DNA of 64,000 nt from Sphingobium sp. BYY-5 (lineage in GTDB: Bacteria; Pseudomonadota; Alphaproteobacteria; Sphingomonadales; Sphingomonadaceae). Positions 1 through 8,716 of this stretch are shown here, piece after piece. Location of the stretch: positions 1 to 64,000 of the forward strand of contig NZ_JALEBH010000001.1 in assembly GCF_022758885.1 (NCBI RefSeq), in the 5' to 3' direction. The number at the start of each line of letters is the position of its first letter. Positions within the stretch are counted from its first letter, which is position 1. The translations under genes and the position numbers were made by a program. The notes under the pieces were generated by a model that worked only from the letters and a program-made list of their open reading frames with translations, searched no databases and was not told the origin of the DNA.

Positions 1-136
1 CCGTCATTAGGTCAGATGATGCAAAATGCTCGGGAAGCCCATGCTTTCCCGGTCGATGCTGATTGCGCCTTGTGAACCTGATGTTGGGGATCGATTAATA
101 ATGAAGGGCAGGGCTGCGGTGGCTGGATATCAGGCA

Positions 137-1504
137 ATGGAAGTACAGGATGTTTCCGGCCTGGAATCCGCCTGGACTGCCATCCGTGCCGGTCTGCGCC
201 GCGATCTGGGCGCGCGCCTGTTCGATCAGTGGCTGAAGCCTGCGCGGCTGGGCGACTATTGTCCGGACTCGCAGACGCTGGACCTGTTCGTTGCGACCGA
301 TTTCAGCGCCAATTTTGTGTCCGGTCACTTTGGCGACCGCTTGCGCATGGCATGGCGCAGCGCTGGCGCTGCGGTGCGCGAGGTGCGGGTGCGCCGCGCA
401 CCCGACGCCACTGGCCCCCGGCTGCTGGAAGTGGCCAGCGTCGAGTCGGTGGAAGAGGTGGCGCCGTTCGTATCGCCCGTCGCCTCCAATTTTCATCCGC
501 GCCACGGCTTTGCCGACTTCGTGGTGGGCGAGACCAACCGCCTGGCCTATTCGGCCGCACAGGCGATGGCGGGCGAGGCGCAGCCGCGTTTCTCCCCGCT
601 CTTCATCCATGGCGGCACCGGCCAGGGCAAGACGCATCTGCTCCATGCGATCGCCGCCGCCTTTTCCGCCCATTCGCCATCGGAACCGGTACTCTATATG
701 TCGGCCGAGCGTTTCATGATGGAATTTGTGAACGCGATGCGCGCCAATGAGACGATGGCGTTCAAGGCGCGGCTGCGGGCGGCGCGCCTGCTGCTGATCG
801 ATGATATCCAGTTCATCGCCGGCAAGGGATCGACGCAGGAGGAGTTTCTCCACACGATCAACGACCTGATCGACACGGGCGCGCGAATCGTCGTGACCGC
901 CGACCGTGCGCCGCAGATGCTTGAATCGATTGATGCCCGCATCCTTTCGCGCCTGGCAGGCGGCCTGGTCGCCGATATCCGGCCGGCCGATCTCGACCTG
1001 CGCCTCGCCATCCTCGAATCGAAGCGCGCCGTCGCTGGCGATCCGCCGGTGCCCAATGCGGTGATCGATTTCCTCGCCCGTTCGATTCGTTCCAACGTGC
1101 GTGAGTTGGAAGGCGCCTTCAACAAGCTGGTCGCTTATGGCCAGCTCACCGGTCGATCGATCGATCTCGACTTCGCGCAGCAGATGCTGGCCGATGCGGT
1201 GCGCGCCAATGCCCGCCGCATCACCGTGGACGAGATTCAAAAGCTCTGCGCCGCCCATTTCAAGATTGACCCGGCCGAGATGCGTTCCAAGCGCCGCGCC
1301 CGCGCTGTCGCTCGTCCGCGTCAGGTCGCCATGTATCTCGCCAAGAAAATGACGCCGCGTTCGCTGCCCGAAATCGGCCGCATCTTCGGCGGTCGCGACC
1401 ACAGCACCGTGATCCATGCGGTGCGCACGATCGAAGCGCTGCGCGAGAGCAATCCCGACATGGATGCCGACGTGCGCGCATTGCTACGCCAACTGGAAGG
1501 CTGA
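137..1504 (+). CDS. dnaA: Chromosomal replication initiator DnaA
   Basis: DnaA binds DnaA boxes at oriC as an ATP-charged oligomer, melts the origin and loads the helicase. From the ATG at 137 it is 455 residues. Domain I starts with an AWTAIRAGLRRDLG segment, and the AAA+ core has Walker A GGTGQGKT (residues 159-166) and Walker B LLLIDDIQF (Asp 222-223). The C-terminal domain IV carries the DNA-binding signature around GRDHSTVIHA. In-frame starts also exist at 26 and 101. I chose 137 because it places domain I at the usual distance from the N-terminus, but 101 is possible and the ribosome-binding sites do not decide. No cluster of DnaA boxes is visible nearby, so oriC is probably elsewhere. 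Identity is certain; the start is not. Confidence 0.96.
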   Translation: MEVQDVSGLESAWTAIRAGLRRDLGARLFDQWLKPARLGDYCPDSQTLDLFVATDFSANFVSGHFGDRLRMAWRSAGAAVREVRVRRAPDATGPRLLEVASVESVEEVAPFVSPVASNFHPRHGFADFVVGETNRLAYSAAQAMAGEAQPRFSPLFIHGGTGQGKTHLLHAIAAAFSAHSPSEPVLYMSAERFMMEFVNAMRANETMAFKARLRAARLLLIDDIQFIAGKGSTQEEFLHTINDLIDTGARIVVTADRAPQMLESIDARILSRLAGGLVADIRPADLDLRLAILESKRAVAGDPPVPNAVIDFLARSIRSNVRELEGAFNKLVAYGQLTGRSIDLDFAQQMLADAVRANARRITVDEIQKLCAAHFKIDPAEMRSKRRARAVARPRQVAMYLAKKMTPRSLPEIGRIFGGRDHSTVIHAVRTIEALRESNPDMDADVRALLRQLEG

Positions 1505-1546
1505 AGCGCCACTGGCACAATATGGATGATCGGTTAGGCTGGCGAC

Positions 1547-2155
1547 ATGATTCGCCAGCTAGCCCTCATCCTTCTCGCCGCCTTTACCCTGTCCCCCGCG
1601 CTTGCGCAGACGGTGCCGGCGGCGTCCAATCCCGCTGACGTGCGGGTCGCGCTGGAAACCGACAAGGGTCGGATCGTCGTCGCCGTGCATATGGACAAGG
1701 CGCCGATCACCGCCGCCAATTTCCTGAAATATGTCGACCAGAAACGGCTCGACGGCTCGCTCTTCTACCGGGGTGTCGGTGCGGCCGACTATGGTTTCGT
1801 CCAGGGCGGGGCGCAGAATGATCCCAAGCGCATTCTGCCGCCGATCCGGCATGAACCGACGACGCTGACCGGCCTCACCCATGATGATGGAGCGCTGTCG
1901 ATGGCACGCTATGCGCCGGGTAGCGCGACCGGTGATTTCTTCGTGGTGCTGGGCAAGATGCCCGCTATGGACGCCCATCCCGATGCCGCCGGCGACAATC
2001 AGGGCTTTGCCGTCTTCGCCCATGCGGTCGAGGGATTGGACGTGGTGAAGGCGATCCTGGTCGCGCCCAAATCACCGACTGCGGGAGAGGGAGTGATGAA
2101 GGGGCAGATGCTGGAGACGCCGGTCAAGATACTGACGGCGCGCCGGGTGCCCTAG
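1547..2155 (+). CDS. Secreted cyclophilin-type peptidyl-prolyl isomerase
   Basis: This enzyme catalyses cis-trans isomerisation of X-Pro bonds, here probably in the periplasm. The 202-residue product opens with a signal peptide (hydrophobic stretch at residues 4-18, AxA-like cleavage near ALAQ at 21). The cyclophilin fold follows, with the family opening LETDKGRIVV, then ITAANFLKYV and the FYRGV strand, FVQGG, and a late FAHAVEGLDVV segment. The canonical catalytic Arg of the FHR motif corresponds to the Arg in FYRGV. It lies 42 bases after dnaA on the same strand and converges with the symporter gene, overlapping that gene's stop by a few bases. Family assignment is firm; the physiological clients are unknown. 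Confidence 0.9.
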   Translation: MIRQLALILLAAFTLSPALAQTVPAASNPADVRVALETDKGRIVVAVHMDKAPITAANFLKYVDQKRLDGSLFYRGVGAADYGFVQGGAQNDPKRILPPIRHEPTTLTGLTHDDGALSMARYAPGSATGDFFVVLGKMPAMDAHPDAAGDNQGFAVFAHAVEGLDVVKAILVAPKSPTAGEGVMKGQMLETPVKILTARRVP

Positions 2156-3384
2156 GCGCCATCTCCACTGCCCTGATCGATGATGCGTGCGGCCGCCATG
2201 TCGGCGGTGACATTGCCCACGGTGCGGAAAATGTCGGGCACCGTTTCCACCGCCAGCAGCAGTGGCAAGGCCTCCACCGGCACACCCATGGCCAGGCAGA
2301 TGGGACCGGTGGTGGTGAAGAAGGTGATCTGGCCAGGCAGGCCGACCGCCGCCAGATTGACGATCGCGGCCACTACTACGCCCATGACGAGTTGCGTCGG
2401 GCCGATCGTCACGCCGTTCATCGCCGCCACATAGAGGGCGACGCCCAGATTGGCCGCCGGGCTGGTGATGCGGAACAATGATATGGCCAACGGCAACACG
2501 ATGCTGCGGGTGGTTTCCCGCACCGCCAGCGGGCCGTCGCTGGCCTGGATCATGGCCGGCAACGACGCGATCGAGCTTTGGGTGGAAAAGGCGATGGCCT
2601 GGACCGGGAAGGCAGCGCGGGCGAAACGGCCGGGCGCGATCCGCCCGAGGATGACGACGATCGGATAGACCAGCAGCGTCACCAGCAGGCAGAGGAGGAC
2701 GATGAAACCGATATAGTGGAGCAGCGCCCCTGCGGTCGCGAGGCCCGATCGTGCGCCCGCCACCAGCGCCAGCGCGAAGACGCCGATCGGTGCCAGCCAC
2801 AGCACCCAGTTCACCATTACCAGCAGTGCGTCGGCCAGCCCCTGGAACAGGTCGGTGATCTGCGCGCGGCGGGCTTCGGCGATGCGCGTCACCGCGAAGC
2901 CGAAGATCAACGCGAACAGCACCACCGCCACGACCTGCCCATCGGCGGCGGATTTGAACGGATTAACCGGGATGAAGCCGAGCAGCCATTCGGCCGATGG
3001 CCGCACGTCAGGCACTTCCGCGACATGGCTGGCGCCCGTCACCGCGCCGATAGCGCCGGCCGGTACGGGCCAGAGATGCAGCATCAGCGGCCCCGCCAGC
3101 GCGGTGACAGCCGCTGATCCCAGCAGCAGCGCCGCGAACAGGCCGATGGTCCGGCCCGCCATCCCATTGCTGCGCGCGGTGGTCGCCGCCTGGGCGATGC
3201 CGGTGACGAGCAGCGTGAAGATGAGCGGGATGAGCGGCATTTGCAGCCCGTTGAGCCATGCCTTGCCGATGGGCTGGGAGGCCGCCACGATGTCCGTTCC
3301 CCAGCCGCCGCCCCATTCAGCAAGCGCGATGCCGCAGGCCAGCCCGGCGACAAGGGCGATCAGGATGCGGACGGTCAAGGACAT
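2152..3384 (-). CDS. Dicarboxylate/amino acid:cation symporter (DAACS family)
   Basis: This 410-residue inner-membrane transporter belongs to the GltP/DctA family, which couples uptake of dicarboxylates or acidic amino acids to protons or sodium. Several hydrophobic segments are evident (MSLTVRILIALVAGLACGIAL at the N-terminus, then TLLVTGIAQA). The family signatures include the serine-rich reentrant loop region FSTQSSIASLPAMI, followed by VLPLAISLFR and a late TTTGPICLAMGVP loop. The substrate cannot be told from the sequence. The gene is transcribed away from the PBP-activator gene upstream, from which it is separated by about 100 bases containing a hairpin at 3405-3432. The start is the ATG at 3384, giving a normal family length. 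Confidence 0.9.
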   Translation of the reverse strand: MSLTVRILIALVAGLACGIALAEWGGGWGTDIVAASQPIGKAWLNGLQMPLIPLIFTLLVTGIAQAATTARSNGMAGRTIGLFAALLLGSAAVTALAGPLMLHLWPVPAGAIGAVTGASHVAEVPDVRPSAEWLLGFIPVNPFKSAADGQVVAVVLFALIFGFAVTRIAEARRAQITDLFQGLADALLVMVNWVLWLAPIGVFALALVAGARSGLATAGALLHYIGFIVLLCLLVTLLVYPIVVILGRIAPGRFARAAFPVQAIAFSTQSSIASLPAMIQASDGPLAVRETTRSIVLPLAISLFRITSPAANLGVALYVAAMNGVTIGPTQLVMGVVVAAIVNLAAVGLPGQITFFTTTGPICLAMGVPVEALPLLLAVETVPDIFRTVGNVTADMAAARIIDQGSGDGA

Positions 3385-3404
3385 GGACGGCTTTCCCCTT
3401 TCTT

Positions 3405-3432
3405 GGTCCGCTTCGCTCCGGCGAAACGGACC
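3405..3432. other. Hairpin between two minus-strand genes
   Basis: GGTCCG at 3405-3410 pairs with CGGACC at 3427-3432, with further TTCG/CGAA pairing inside. It follows the stop of the PBP-activator gene on the minus strand but has no T-run on that strand, so it is more likely an mRNA structure or a degenerate repeat than a classic terminator. Confidence 0.4.
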
Positions 3433-3486
3433 ATGTCAGTCTATGCCGCTATGCCCTTTAGAGGACAGGAAAAACTTCTGCCTCTT

Positions 3487-4692
3487 TCACTCCCCGAAGC
3501 CGCGCGGGGCCGCATCGATCACGGTGAAGGCGCCTGCGCCCACTTCCGACACTTCCAGCGCCCGCTCAGCGACGCCGGTGCGGTTGAAGCGGAACGCGCC
3601 GTCGATGCCGGAAAAGCCGCCCGCATCGCGCAGGCGCGCATTGGGGAAGGCGGTGCCCGGCTTCCAGTCCTGCGCAATCCGTACCGTCAGCAGCACCGCA
3701 TCATAGCCCAGCGAGGACAGGCGGAAGGGCGCGCTGCCGTAGCGGGCGCGATATTTGGTCGCGAGCTGGCGATAAAGGGCGTCGGACACGCTGGCGAACC
3801 AGGCGCCGCGCAGCACCGGGCTGGAGGCGAGCGAGGCGTCGGTGTTCCACAGCTCCGTACCCAGCAGCCGCGCGGTCGCGCCGCCATTCTTGCGCACGAT
3901 CGGCGCGACCTGCAACGCCACCCGGCCGCTGTCGGCGATCAGCAGCGCATCATAGCTAGAGGATGCCTGCAATTTCTTGACCGCTGCGGTGATCGACGCG
4001 GGCGACCGGTCGAAGGTCTGCATCGACACCACCGTGCCGCCCGCCTGTTCGACCGCGCGCAACAGCGCGTTGCCCGCACGCTCGCCATAGGTGCCGCGCG
4101 GCACCAATGCGCCGAAATTGCTCAGCCCCTTTTCGCGGGCGAAGCCGACGACCCGCTCGATCGACTGGTTGGGATTATAACCCATGATGTAGACGCCGTT
4201 GCCGGCGGCGCTGGCGTCGTTGGAAAAACTGATGACCGGCACATTGGCCCGCGCTGCGATCGGCCCGATGATGCGGGCGTCCTCCGCCAACAACGGCCCC
4301 AGGATCAGGCGGTTGCCCTCCGCCAGCGCCTTGTTGACCGCCGCCGCCGCGCCCAGCGCGGTGTCATAGGTGGTGATGCGCACCCTGTCGGTCTTGGTAT
4401 CGAGCAGCGCCAGCGTGGTCGCGTTGGCGATCGACTGGCCGACACCGGCATTGGGGCCGCTCATCGGCACCAGCAGTGCGACGCGATGCCGCGCGGTGTC
4501 GGTGGGCAGGCCTTGCGTCACTTCCGGCCCAGTCGGTTGGGTGGGGCCGGTGGGGGTGGTCGGTGCCGGCCCCTTGGGCACGATCGACTGACAGGCGGCG
4601 AGGAACAGGGCCGCCCCCATGAAGGCGATCCGCGCGCCCCGTTTCACGGCTGCGAATACATCTGCTTGCCGTGGGGCATCCGTCTCTGTCAT
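3487..4692 (-). CDS. Penicillin-binding protein activator (LpoA-like lipoprotein)
   Basis: This is a 401-residue lipoprotein with a periplasmic-binding-protein type I fold, of the kind annotated as penicillin-binding protein activator. A lipobox LFLAAC places the acylated Cys at residue 34, followed by a Pro/Thr-rich linker (about residues 40-60). The binding-protein fold then starts at HRVALLVPMSGPNAGVGQS. LILGPLLAEDARIIGPIA and VISFSNDASAAGNGVYIMGY are typical of the family. In Escherichia coli LpoA stimulates PBP1a from the outer membrane; transfer of that role to this protein is inference. It is divergent from rsmI, a neighbourhood conserved in many proteobacteria. The start codons of the two genes are only 11 bases apart, so their promoters must overlap each other's coding sequence, unless a later start such as Met 25 is used. 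Confidence 0.85.
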   Translation of the reverse strand: MTETDAPRQADVFAAVKRGARIAFMGAALFLAACQSIVPKGPAPTTPTGPTQPTGPEVTQGLPTDTARHRVALLVPMSGPNAGVGQSIANATTLALLDTKTDRVRITTYDTALGAAAAVNKALAEGNRLILGPLLAEDARIIGPIAARANVPVISFSNDASAAGNGVYIMGYNPNQSIERVVGFAREKGLSNFGALVPRGTYGERAGNALLRAVEQAGGTVVSMQTFDRSPASITAAVKKLQASSSYDALLIADSGRVALQVAPIVRKNGGATARLLGTELWNTDASLASSPVLRGAWFASVSDALYRQLATKYRARYGSAPFRLSSLGYDAVLLTVRIAQDWKPGTAFPNARLRDAGGFSGIDGAFRFNRTGVAERALEVSEVGAGAFTVIDAAPRGFGE

Positions 4693-4703
4693 CTGGCGTC
4701 CTT

Positions 4704-5546
4704 ATGGAAACTCGAAATTCAGGGCTTGAGCCAGGGCTTTACATCGTTGCAGGGCCGATCGGCAACCTCGGAGACCTTACGCCGCGCGGCGCCGAAGTCT
4801 TGCGGCTGGCCGATGTGATCGCCGTGGAAGATACACGGGTGAGCGCACGGCTGCTACGCCATGCCGGATCGGACCGGCCGATGGTCCCCTATCACGACCA
4901 TAGTGCAGAGGCCGTGCGGCAACGGCTGATCGATCGGATGGCGAGCGAATCGGTCGCGCTCCTGTCGGATGCGGGAACGCCGCTCATCTCCGATCCGGGC
5001 TATAAGCTGGTGCGCGACGCGCGTGCGGCGGGGCGCAAGATCACGACCCTGCCCGGTCCCAGCGCGGCGATCGCGGCGCTGACATTATCGGGCCTGCCGA
5101 CCGATCGCTTCCTCTTCATGGGCTTCCTGCCCAGCAAGGCGAAGGCGCGGGGCGACGCGCTGGACGAGGTGGCGACGCTGCGCGCGACTTTGGTCTTCTA
5201 CGAAAGCGGCCCGCGCCTGTCGGAAAGCCTGTCCGCCATGGCCGCGCATCTGGGCGATCGCGAAGCAGCGGTCAGCCGCGAGATCAGCAAGACGTTCGAG
5301 GAAACGGCGACGGGTACGCTCACCGAGCTTTCCGCCCGCTATGCCGATGCCCCGCCCAGGGGCGAGATCGTCGTGATCGTCGGCCCGCCCGGCGAAGCCC
5401 CGCCGCCCAGCGACGAGGATGCCGACGCGGCCTTGCTGGAGGCGCTGACCCGCCTGCCCGTGTCCAAGGCAGCGGGCGAGGTGGCCAAGAAACTGGGCCT
5501 CGACCGGCGTGCGCTCTACGACCGGGCGATGGAATTGAAGGGGTGA
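4704..5546 (+). CDS. rsmI: 16S rRNA (cytidine(1402)-2'-O)-methyltransferase RsmI
   Basis: RsmI 2'-O-methylates C1402 of 16S rRNA in the decoding centre, using S-adenosylmethionine. The 280-residue product has the tetrapyrrole-methylase-like fold with all family motifs: YIVAGPIGNLGDLTPRG at the N-terminus, VEDTRVSARLL, the LLSDAGTPLISDPGY loop, and TLPGPSAAIAAL. A small C-terminal helical domain ends in LGLDRRALYDRAMELKG. The ATG at 4704 was preferred over an upstream in-frame start at 4671, which would run into the divergent lipoprotein gene. Its TGA overlaps the GTG start of yraN by 4 bases, so the two are translationally coupled. Confidence 0.95.
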   Translation: METRNSGLEPGLYIVAGPIGNLGDLTPRGAEVLRLADVIAVEDTRVSARLLRHAGSDRPMVPYHDHSAEAVRQRLIDRMASESVALLSDAGTPLISDPGYKLVRDARAAGRKITTLPGPSAAIAALTLSGLPTDRFLFMGFLPSKAKARGDALDEVATLRATLVFYESGPRLSESLSAMAAHLGDREAAVSREISKTFEETATGTLTELSARYADAPPRGEIVVIVGPPGEAPPPSDEDADAALLEALTRLPVSKAAGEVAKKLGLDRRALYDRAMELKG

Positions 5547-5896
5547 AAAAGCAGGCGGCGGAACAGCGCGGGCGTCAGGCGGAACGCATCGCCGGTTGGT
5601 GGTTGCGCCTGAAGGGCTGGCAGATTGTCGGCCGCCGCCTGCGCACTCCGGCGGGAGAGGTCGATCTGGTCGCGCGCCGGGGCAGGATGCTTGCCTTCGT
5701 CGAGGTGAAGGCACGTGGTTCTGCGGCGGAACTGGACCTTGCGATCGACGCCCGGCGGTTGGCGCGGGTGGCGGCGGCTGCGGAAATCCTGCGGCACGAC
5801 CTGGCCAAGCCGGGGGACGACATGCGAATCGACGTCATCCTCCTTGCACCCGGCCGCGCGCCGCGCCATCTGGCCAATGTCTGGCATGGGGGGTGA
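5543..5896 (+). CDS. yraN: YraN family endonuclease-like protein (UPF0102)
   Basis: This is a 117-residue member of the UPF0102/YraN family, which has a restriction-endonuclease-like fold and no settled function. The hallmarks are present: an N-terminal AEQRGRQAERIAGWWL helix, GWQIVGRRLRTPAGEVDLVARRG with the Glu and Asp of the presumed metal site, and LAFVEVKARG, which supplies the ExK motif. Translation starts at a GTG at 5543 overlapping the end of rsmI. The order activator lipoprotein/rsmI/yraN is widely conserved. Family call is firm; a nuclease activity is only implied by the fold. Confidence 0.92.
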   Translation: MKKQAAEQRGRQAERIAGWWLRLKGWQIVGRRLRTPAGEVDLVARRGRMLAFVEVKARGSAAELDLAIDARRLARVAAAAEILRHDLAKPGDDMRIDVILLAPGRAPRHLANVWHGG

Positions 5897-5940
5897 ACAT
5901 TGGCTCTGCCCACGCTTCGTCACTTTATGAGGTGCGCTGA

Positions 5941-6915
5941 ATGACCATACTCAACCCCCTGACTGTCGCCGTGCAGATGGACCCGATGGAGGGCATCAAG
6001 ATCGCGGGCGATTCGACCTTCCACATCATGCTGGCGGCGCAGGCGCGGGGGCATCGCCTCTATCATTATCTGGCGCCCGACCTCACCTACCGCGATGGGC
6101 GGGTGCTGGCCAAGGCGCACCCGGTGAAGGTGCAGAAGGTGGATGGCGACCATTTCGCGTTCGGCGCGCCGGAAATGCTGGACCTGGGCCGCGATGTCGA
6201 TGTCGTGCTGATGCGGCAGGACCCGCCCTTTGACCTGAGCTACATCACCGCTACCCATTTGCTGGAGCGGGTGCAGGCAGAAACCCTGGTGGTGAATGAT
6301 CCCGCCAGCGTCCGTAACGCGCCGGAAAAGTTGTTCGTGCTCGACTATGCGCGCTTCATGCCGCCGACGATGATCACCCGCGACCTTGCCGAGGTGAAGA
6401 GTTTCCTCGCCCAGCATGGCGAGATCGTGGTGAAGCCGCTCTACGGCAATGCCGGGACGGCGGTGTTCCATGTCGATGCGAGGGGATCGAATCTCTCCGC
6501 GCTGGTGGAAATCTTCAAGGCGTCATGGGTTGAACCCTTCATGGTCCAGGCCTTCGTCCCCGGCGTCGCGAAGGGCGACAAGCGCATCGTGCTGGTCGAC
6601 GGGGAAGTCGCGGGCGCGGTCAATCGTATTCCCGGCGCGGGCGAGATCCGCTCAAACCTTGCGGTCGGCGGATCGGCGGCCAAGACCGAACTGACGGAGA
6701 AGGAGCGCGAAATCTGCGCGGCGATGGGACCGGAACTCAAGCGCCGGGGCCTGTTGTTCGTCGGCATCGACGTGATCGGCGGCGAGTGGCTGACCGAGAT
6801 CAACGTCACCTCGCCCACGGGTATCGTCTCGATCGACGCCTTCGACGGCACCGACACCGGCGGCATGATCTGGGACTCGATCGACGCGCGCCTAGCGGCG
6901 CGGGCTGCGGCCTGA
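5941..6915 (+). CDS. gshB: Glutathione synthetase
   Basis: GshB joins gamma-glutamylcysteine and glycine using ATP in the second step of glutathione synthesis. The 324-residue protein has the prokaryotic N-terminal domain (VAVQMDPMEGIKIAGDSTF; VVLMRQDPPFDLSYITATHLLE). The ATP-grasp domain includes VVKPLYGNAGTAVF, MVQAFVPGVAKGDKRIVLVDGEVAGAVNR and the acidic metal site in FVGIDVIGGEWLTEINVTSPTG. It starts 44 bases after yraN and is probably in the same transcription unit. Glutathione is also the likely electron source for the glutaredoxin-type ArsC encoded at 22.3 kb. The length is normal for the family. Confidence 0.96.
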   Translation: MTILNPLTVAVQMDPMEGIKIAGDSTFHIMLAAQARGHRLYHYLAPDLTYRDGRVLAKAHPVKVQKVDGDHFAFGAPEMLDLGRDVDVVLMRQDPPFDLSYITATHLLERVQAETLVVNDPASVRNAPEKLFVLDYARFMPPTMITRDLAEVKSFLAQHGEIVVKPLYGNAGTAVFHVDARGSNLSALVEIFKASWVEPFMVQAFVPGVAKGDKRIVLVDGEVAGAVNRIPGAGEIRSNLAVGGSAAKTELTEKEREICAAMGPELKRRGLLFVGIDVIGGEWLTEINVTSPTGIVSIDAFDGTDTGGMIWDSIDARLAARAAA

Positions 6916-6932
6916 TCCTTATGCTTTACCTT

Positions 6933-7017
6933 CGTCATGCCAGCGAAGGCTGGCATCTCCCTTCTACTTTCCACCCTTGCCATAAGAAGAGAGATGCCAG
7001 CCTTCGCTGGCATGACG
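6933..7017. repeat. Paired palindromic repeat, copy 1
   Basis: Two inverted units flank about 30 bases. The left unit is at 6933-6959 (CGTCATGCCAGC, GAAG, GCTGGCATCTC) and its reverse complement lies at 6991-7017. Each unit is itself a hairpin. It lies between gshB and the DedA gene and belongs to the family listed at 18.7, 61.5, 62.5 and 63.6 kb. Confidence 0.85.
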
Positions 7018-7030
7018 GAGCAGTAGCTGA

Positions 7031-7630
7031 ATGACCGACTGGGTTCTCCGCCTGATCGACGCGGGTGGCTATTGGGGCATCTTCTTCCTGATGGTGCTGG
7101 AAAATATCTTCCCGCCGATTCCGTCCGAACTCATCATGGGGATTGGCGGCATCCGGGTCGGGCAGGGGCGGATGGATATGGGCTGGCTGCTGCTGGCGGG
7201 CACTATCGGCACGACCATCGGCAATTATTTCTGGTATCTGGTCGGTCATATTCTGGGCTTTGCGCGGTTGAAGCCGCTGGTGGACCGCTATGGCCGCTGG
7301 GCGACGCTGGAGTGGCGCGATGTCGAGGCGCTGGACCGGCTGTTCGAAAAATATGGCCGGATCGTCGTCTTCGTCTTTCGGTTCATGCCCGCCTTCCGCA
7401 CGATGATCTCGCTACCCGCTGGCCTGTTTCGCATGGGCCATATCCGCTTCCTGCTCTGGACGGCGGGCGGGGCGCTGATCTGGAATATGATCCTGGCCTA
7501 TGCCGGCTATGTGCTGGGGCAGAATTTCAGCAACATCGACGCCTATGTCGGCCCCGCCGCCACTATCTGCGTGGTCGGCGCGGTGATCCTCTATCTCTGG
7601 CGGTTGGCGACCTGGCGGCCGAGAGGGTGA
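7031..7630 (+). CDS. DedA family inner-membrane protein
   Basis: This 199-residue polytopic membrane protein belongs to the DedA/SNARE-associated superfamily, some members of which are phospholipid scramblases or undecaprenyl-phosphate flippases. Family features include the N-terminal FFLMVLENIFPPIPSELIM with its conserved Glu and Pro residues, WYLVGHILGF, and the FRFMPAFRTMISLPAGLFRM segment with the conserved Arg and Gly residues. A hydrophobic stretch at the C-terminus (ICVVGAVILYLWRLA) completes it. It converges with xerC, leaving almost no space between the stops. The transported lipid cannot be inferred from sequence. Confidence 0.92.
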   Translation: MTDWVLRLIDAGGYWGIFFLMVLENIFPPIPSELIMGIGGIRVGQGRMDMGWLLLAGTIGTTIGNYFWYLVGHILGFARLKPLVDRYGRWATLEWRDVEALDRLFEKYGRIVVFVFRFMPAFRTMISLPAGLFRMGHIRFLLWTAGGALIWNMILAYAGYVLGQNFSNIDAYVGPAATICVVGAVILYLWRLATWRPRG

Positions 7631-7631
7631 G

Positions 7632-8522
7632 TCAGGCGCGCGGATGGGCGTTGCGATAGATGTCCAGCAGATGTGCGGCATCGACCTGGGTATAGATTTG
7701 CGTCGAGGACAGGCTGGCATGGCCCAGCAATTCCTGGAGCGAGCGCAGGTCCGCACCCCGGCCCAGCAGATGGGTCGCGAAACTGTGGCGCAGCGCATGT
7801 GGTGTGGTCCGTTCCGACAGGCCCAGCCGTCCGCGTGCGCCCTGCACCGCGCGGCGGATGAGCGCGGGGGAAAGCGCCCCGCCCCGCGCGCCCCGGAACA
7901 GCGGCTGGTCGCGCGCCATGGGGTGAGGGCAGGCCTCAATATAGGCTTCGATTGCCTGCCGTACCTGCGGCAATAGCGGGACGATGCGGGTCTTGCCCCG
8001 CTTGCCGGTAACGCGCAGCGTTTCGGCCAGCGGCAGGATGTCGCCGTTCAGGCCCATCGCCTCGCTGATGCGCAGCCCCGCGCCATAGAGCAGCAGCAGC
8101 ACCGCCCAGTCGCGCGCGCCGATCCAGCCTTCCCGCGCAGTTTCGGCGATGTCCTGTGCCAGCGCGACCGCTTCGTCAGGGGATATGGGACGGGGCAGGC
8201 CGCGCTTGACCCGTGGCCCCTTGAGTTGCGGCACACGGGCTTCCTCACCGCCGACGAACTTCAGAAAGCCGCGCACGGCCGACAATTCGCGCGCCGCCGA
8301 CAGGTTGCCGATTCCGTCCATCCGCCGGCTGGTGAGGAAAGCGCGCAGGTCCGCCTGATCGAGGCTGGCGAGCGTCGCGGCCGTGACCGCTTCGCCGCGA
8401 TGCTCCTCCAGAAAGGCGATCAGCCGCTCGGCCGTCGCCACATAGGCTCGCACCGTATGCACCGATCGTCGCCGGTCGAGGGCAAGATGCTGGCGCCAGC
8501 GTTCGGGAAGGAGAAGGCTCAT
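7632..8522 (-). CDS. xerC: Tyrosine recombinase XerC
   Basis: XerC acts with XerD at dif to resolve chromosome dimers. From the ATG at 8522 the protein has 296 residues. An N-terminal SAM-like core-binding domain (about residues 1-90) is followed by the catalytic domain. The catalytic set is complete: Arg151 (GAGLRISEA), Lys174 (VTGKRGKTR), His242-x-x-Arg245 (HALRHSFATHLL), His268 (LLGHASLSSTQIY) and the nucleophile Tyr277. An alternative in-frame ATG at 8552 would add ten non-conserved residues. It is a stand-alone minus-strand gene. Being a complete housekeeping-type Xer protein, it is not evidence of an integrated element. Confidence 0.93.
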   Translation of the reverse strand: MSLLLPERWRQHLALDRRRSVHTVRAYVATAERLIAFLEEHRGEAVTAATLASLDQADLRAFLTSRRMDGIGNLSAARELSAVRGFLKFVGGEEARVPQLKGPRVKRGLPRPISPDEAVALAQDIAETAREGWIGARDWAVLLLLYGAGLRISEAMGLNGDILPLAETLRVTGKRGKTRIVPLLPQVRQAIEAYIEACPHPMARDQPLFRGARGGALSPALIRRAVQGARGRLGLSERTTPHALRHSFATHLLGRGADLRSLQELLGHASLSSTQIYTQVDAAHLLDIYRNAHPRA

Positions 8523-8716
8523 GTTGGAAAGACCGGGCTTAACTTCGCACATTGCCCGCTGATTTCGACACTTATGTTCAAATGTTGGAAATTAAGTTGC
8601 GATGCACATGTCGTTCGGCGGGATGATGCGGCGGCCATGGCTCCAGCCTATCAGAGCCGCCGCGAATAGGACAGTTCGTCAGCCGCCGCCCTTGTAATCC
8701 GTCCCGAAATAGGCAC

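Noticed and set aside
1..136. Origin of replication next to dnaA
   Set aside because: No cluster of TTATCCACA-type boxes or AT-rich unwinding element is visible in the sequence before dnaA; only 136 bases are available.
95..1417. A 440-codon frame antisense to dnaA
   Set aside because: Low-complexity, Arg/His/Gly-rich translation without motifs; dnaA is unambiguous.
3241..4818. A 525-codon plus-strand frame across the LpoA-like gene and into rsmI
   Set aside because: It is a shadow of the minus-strand lipoprotein gene, which has a lipobox and a binding-protein fold.
7632..8522. Phage or integrative-element integrase
   Set aside because: Length and motifs match housekeeping XerC, and no other mobile-element gene is nearby.
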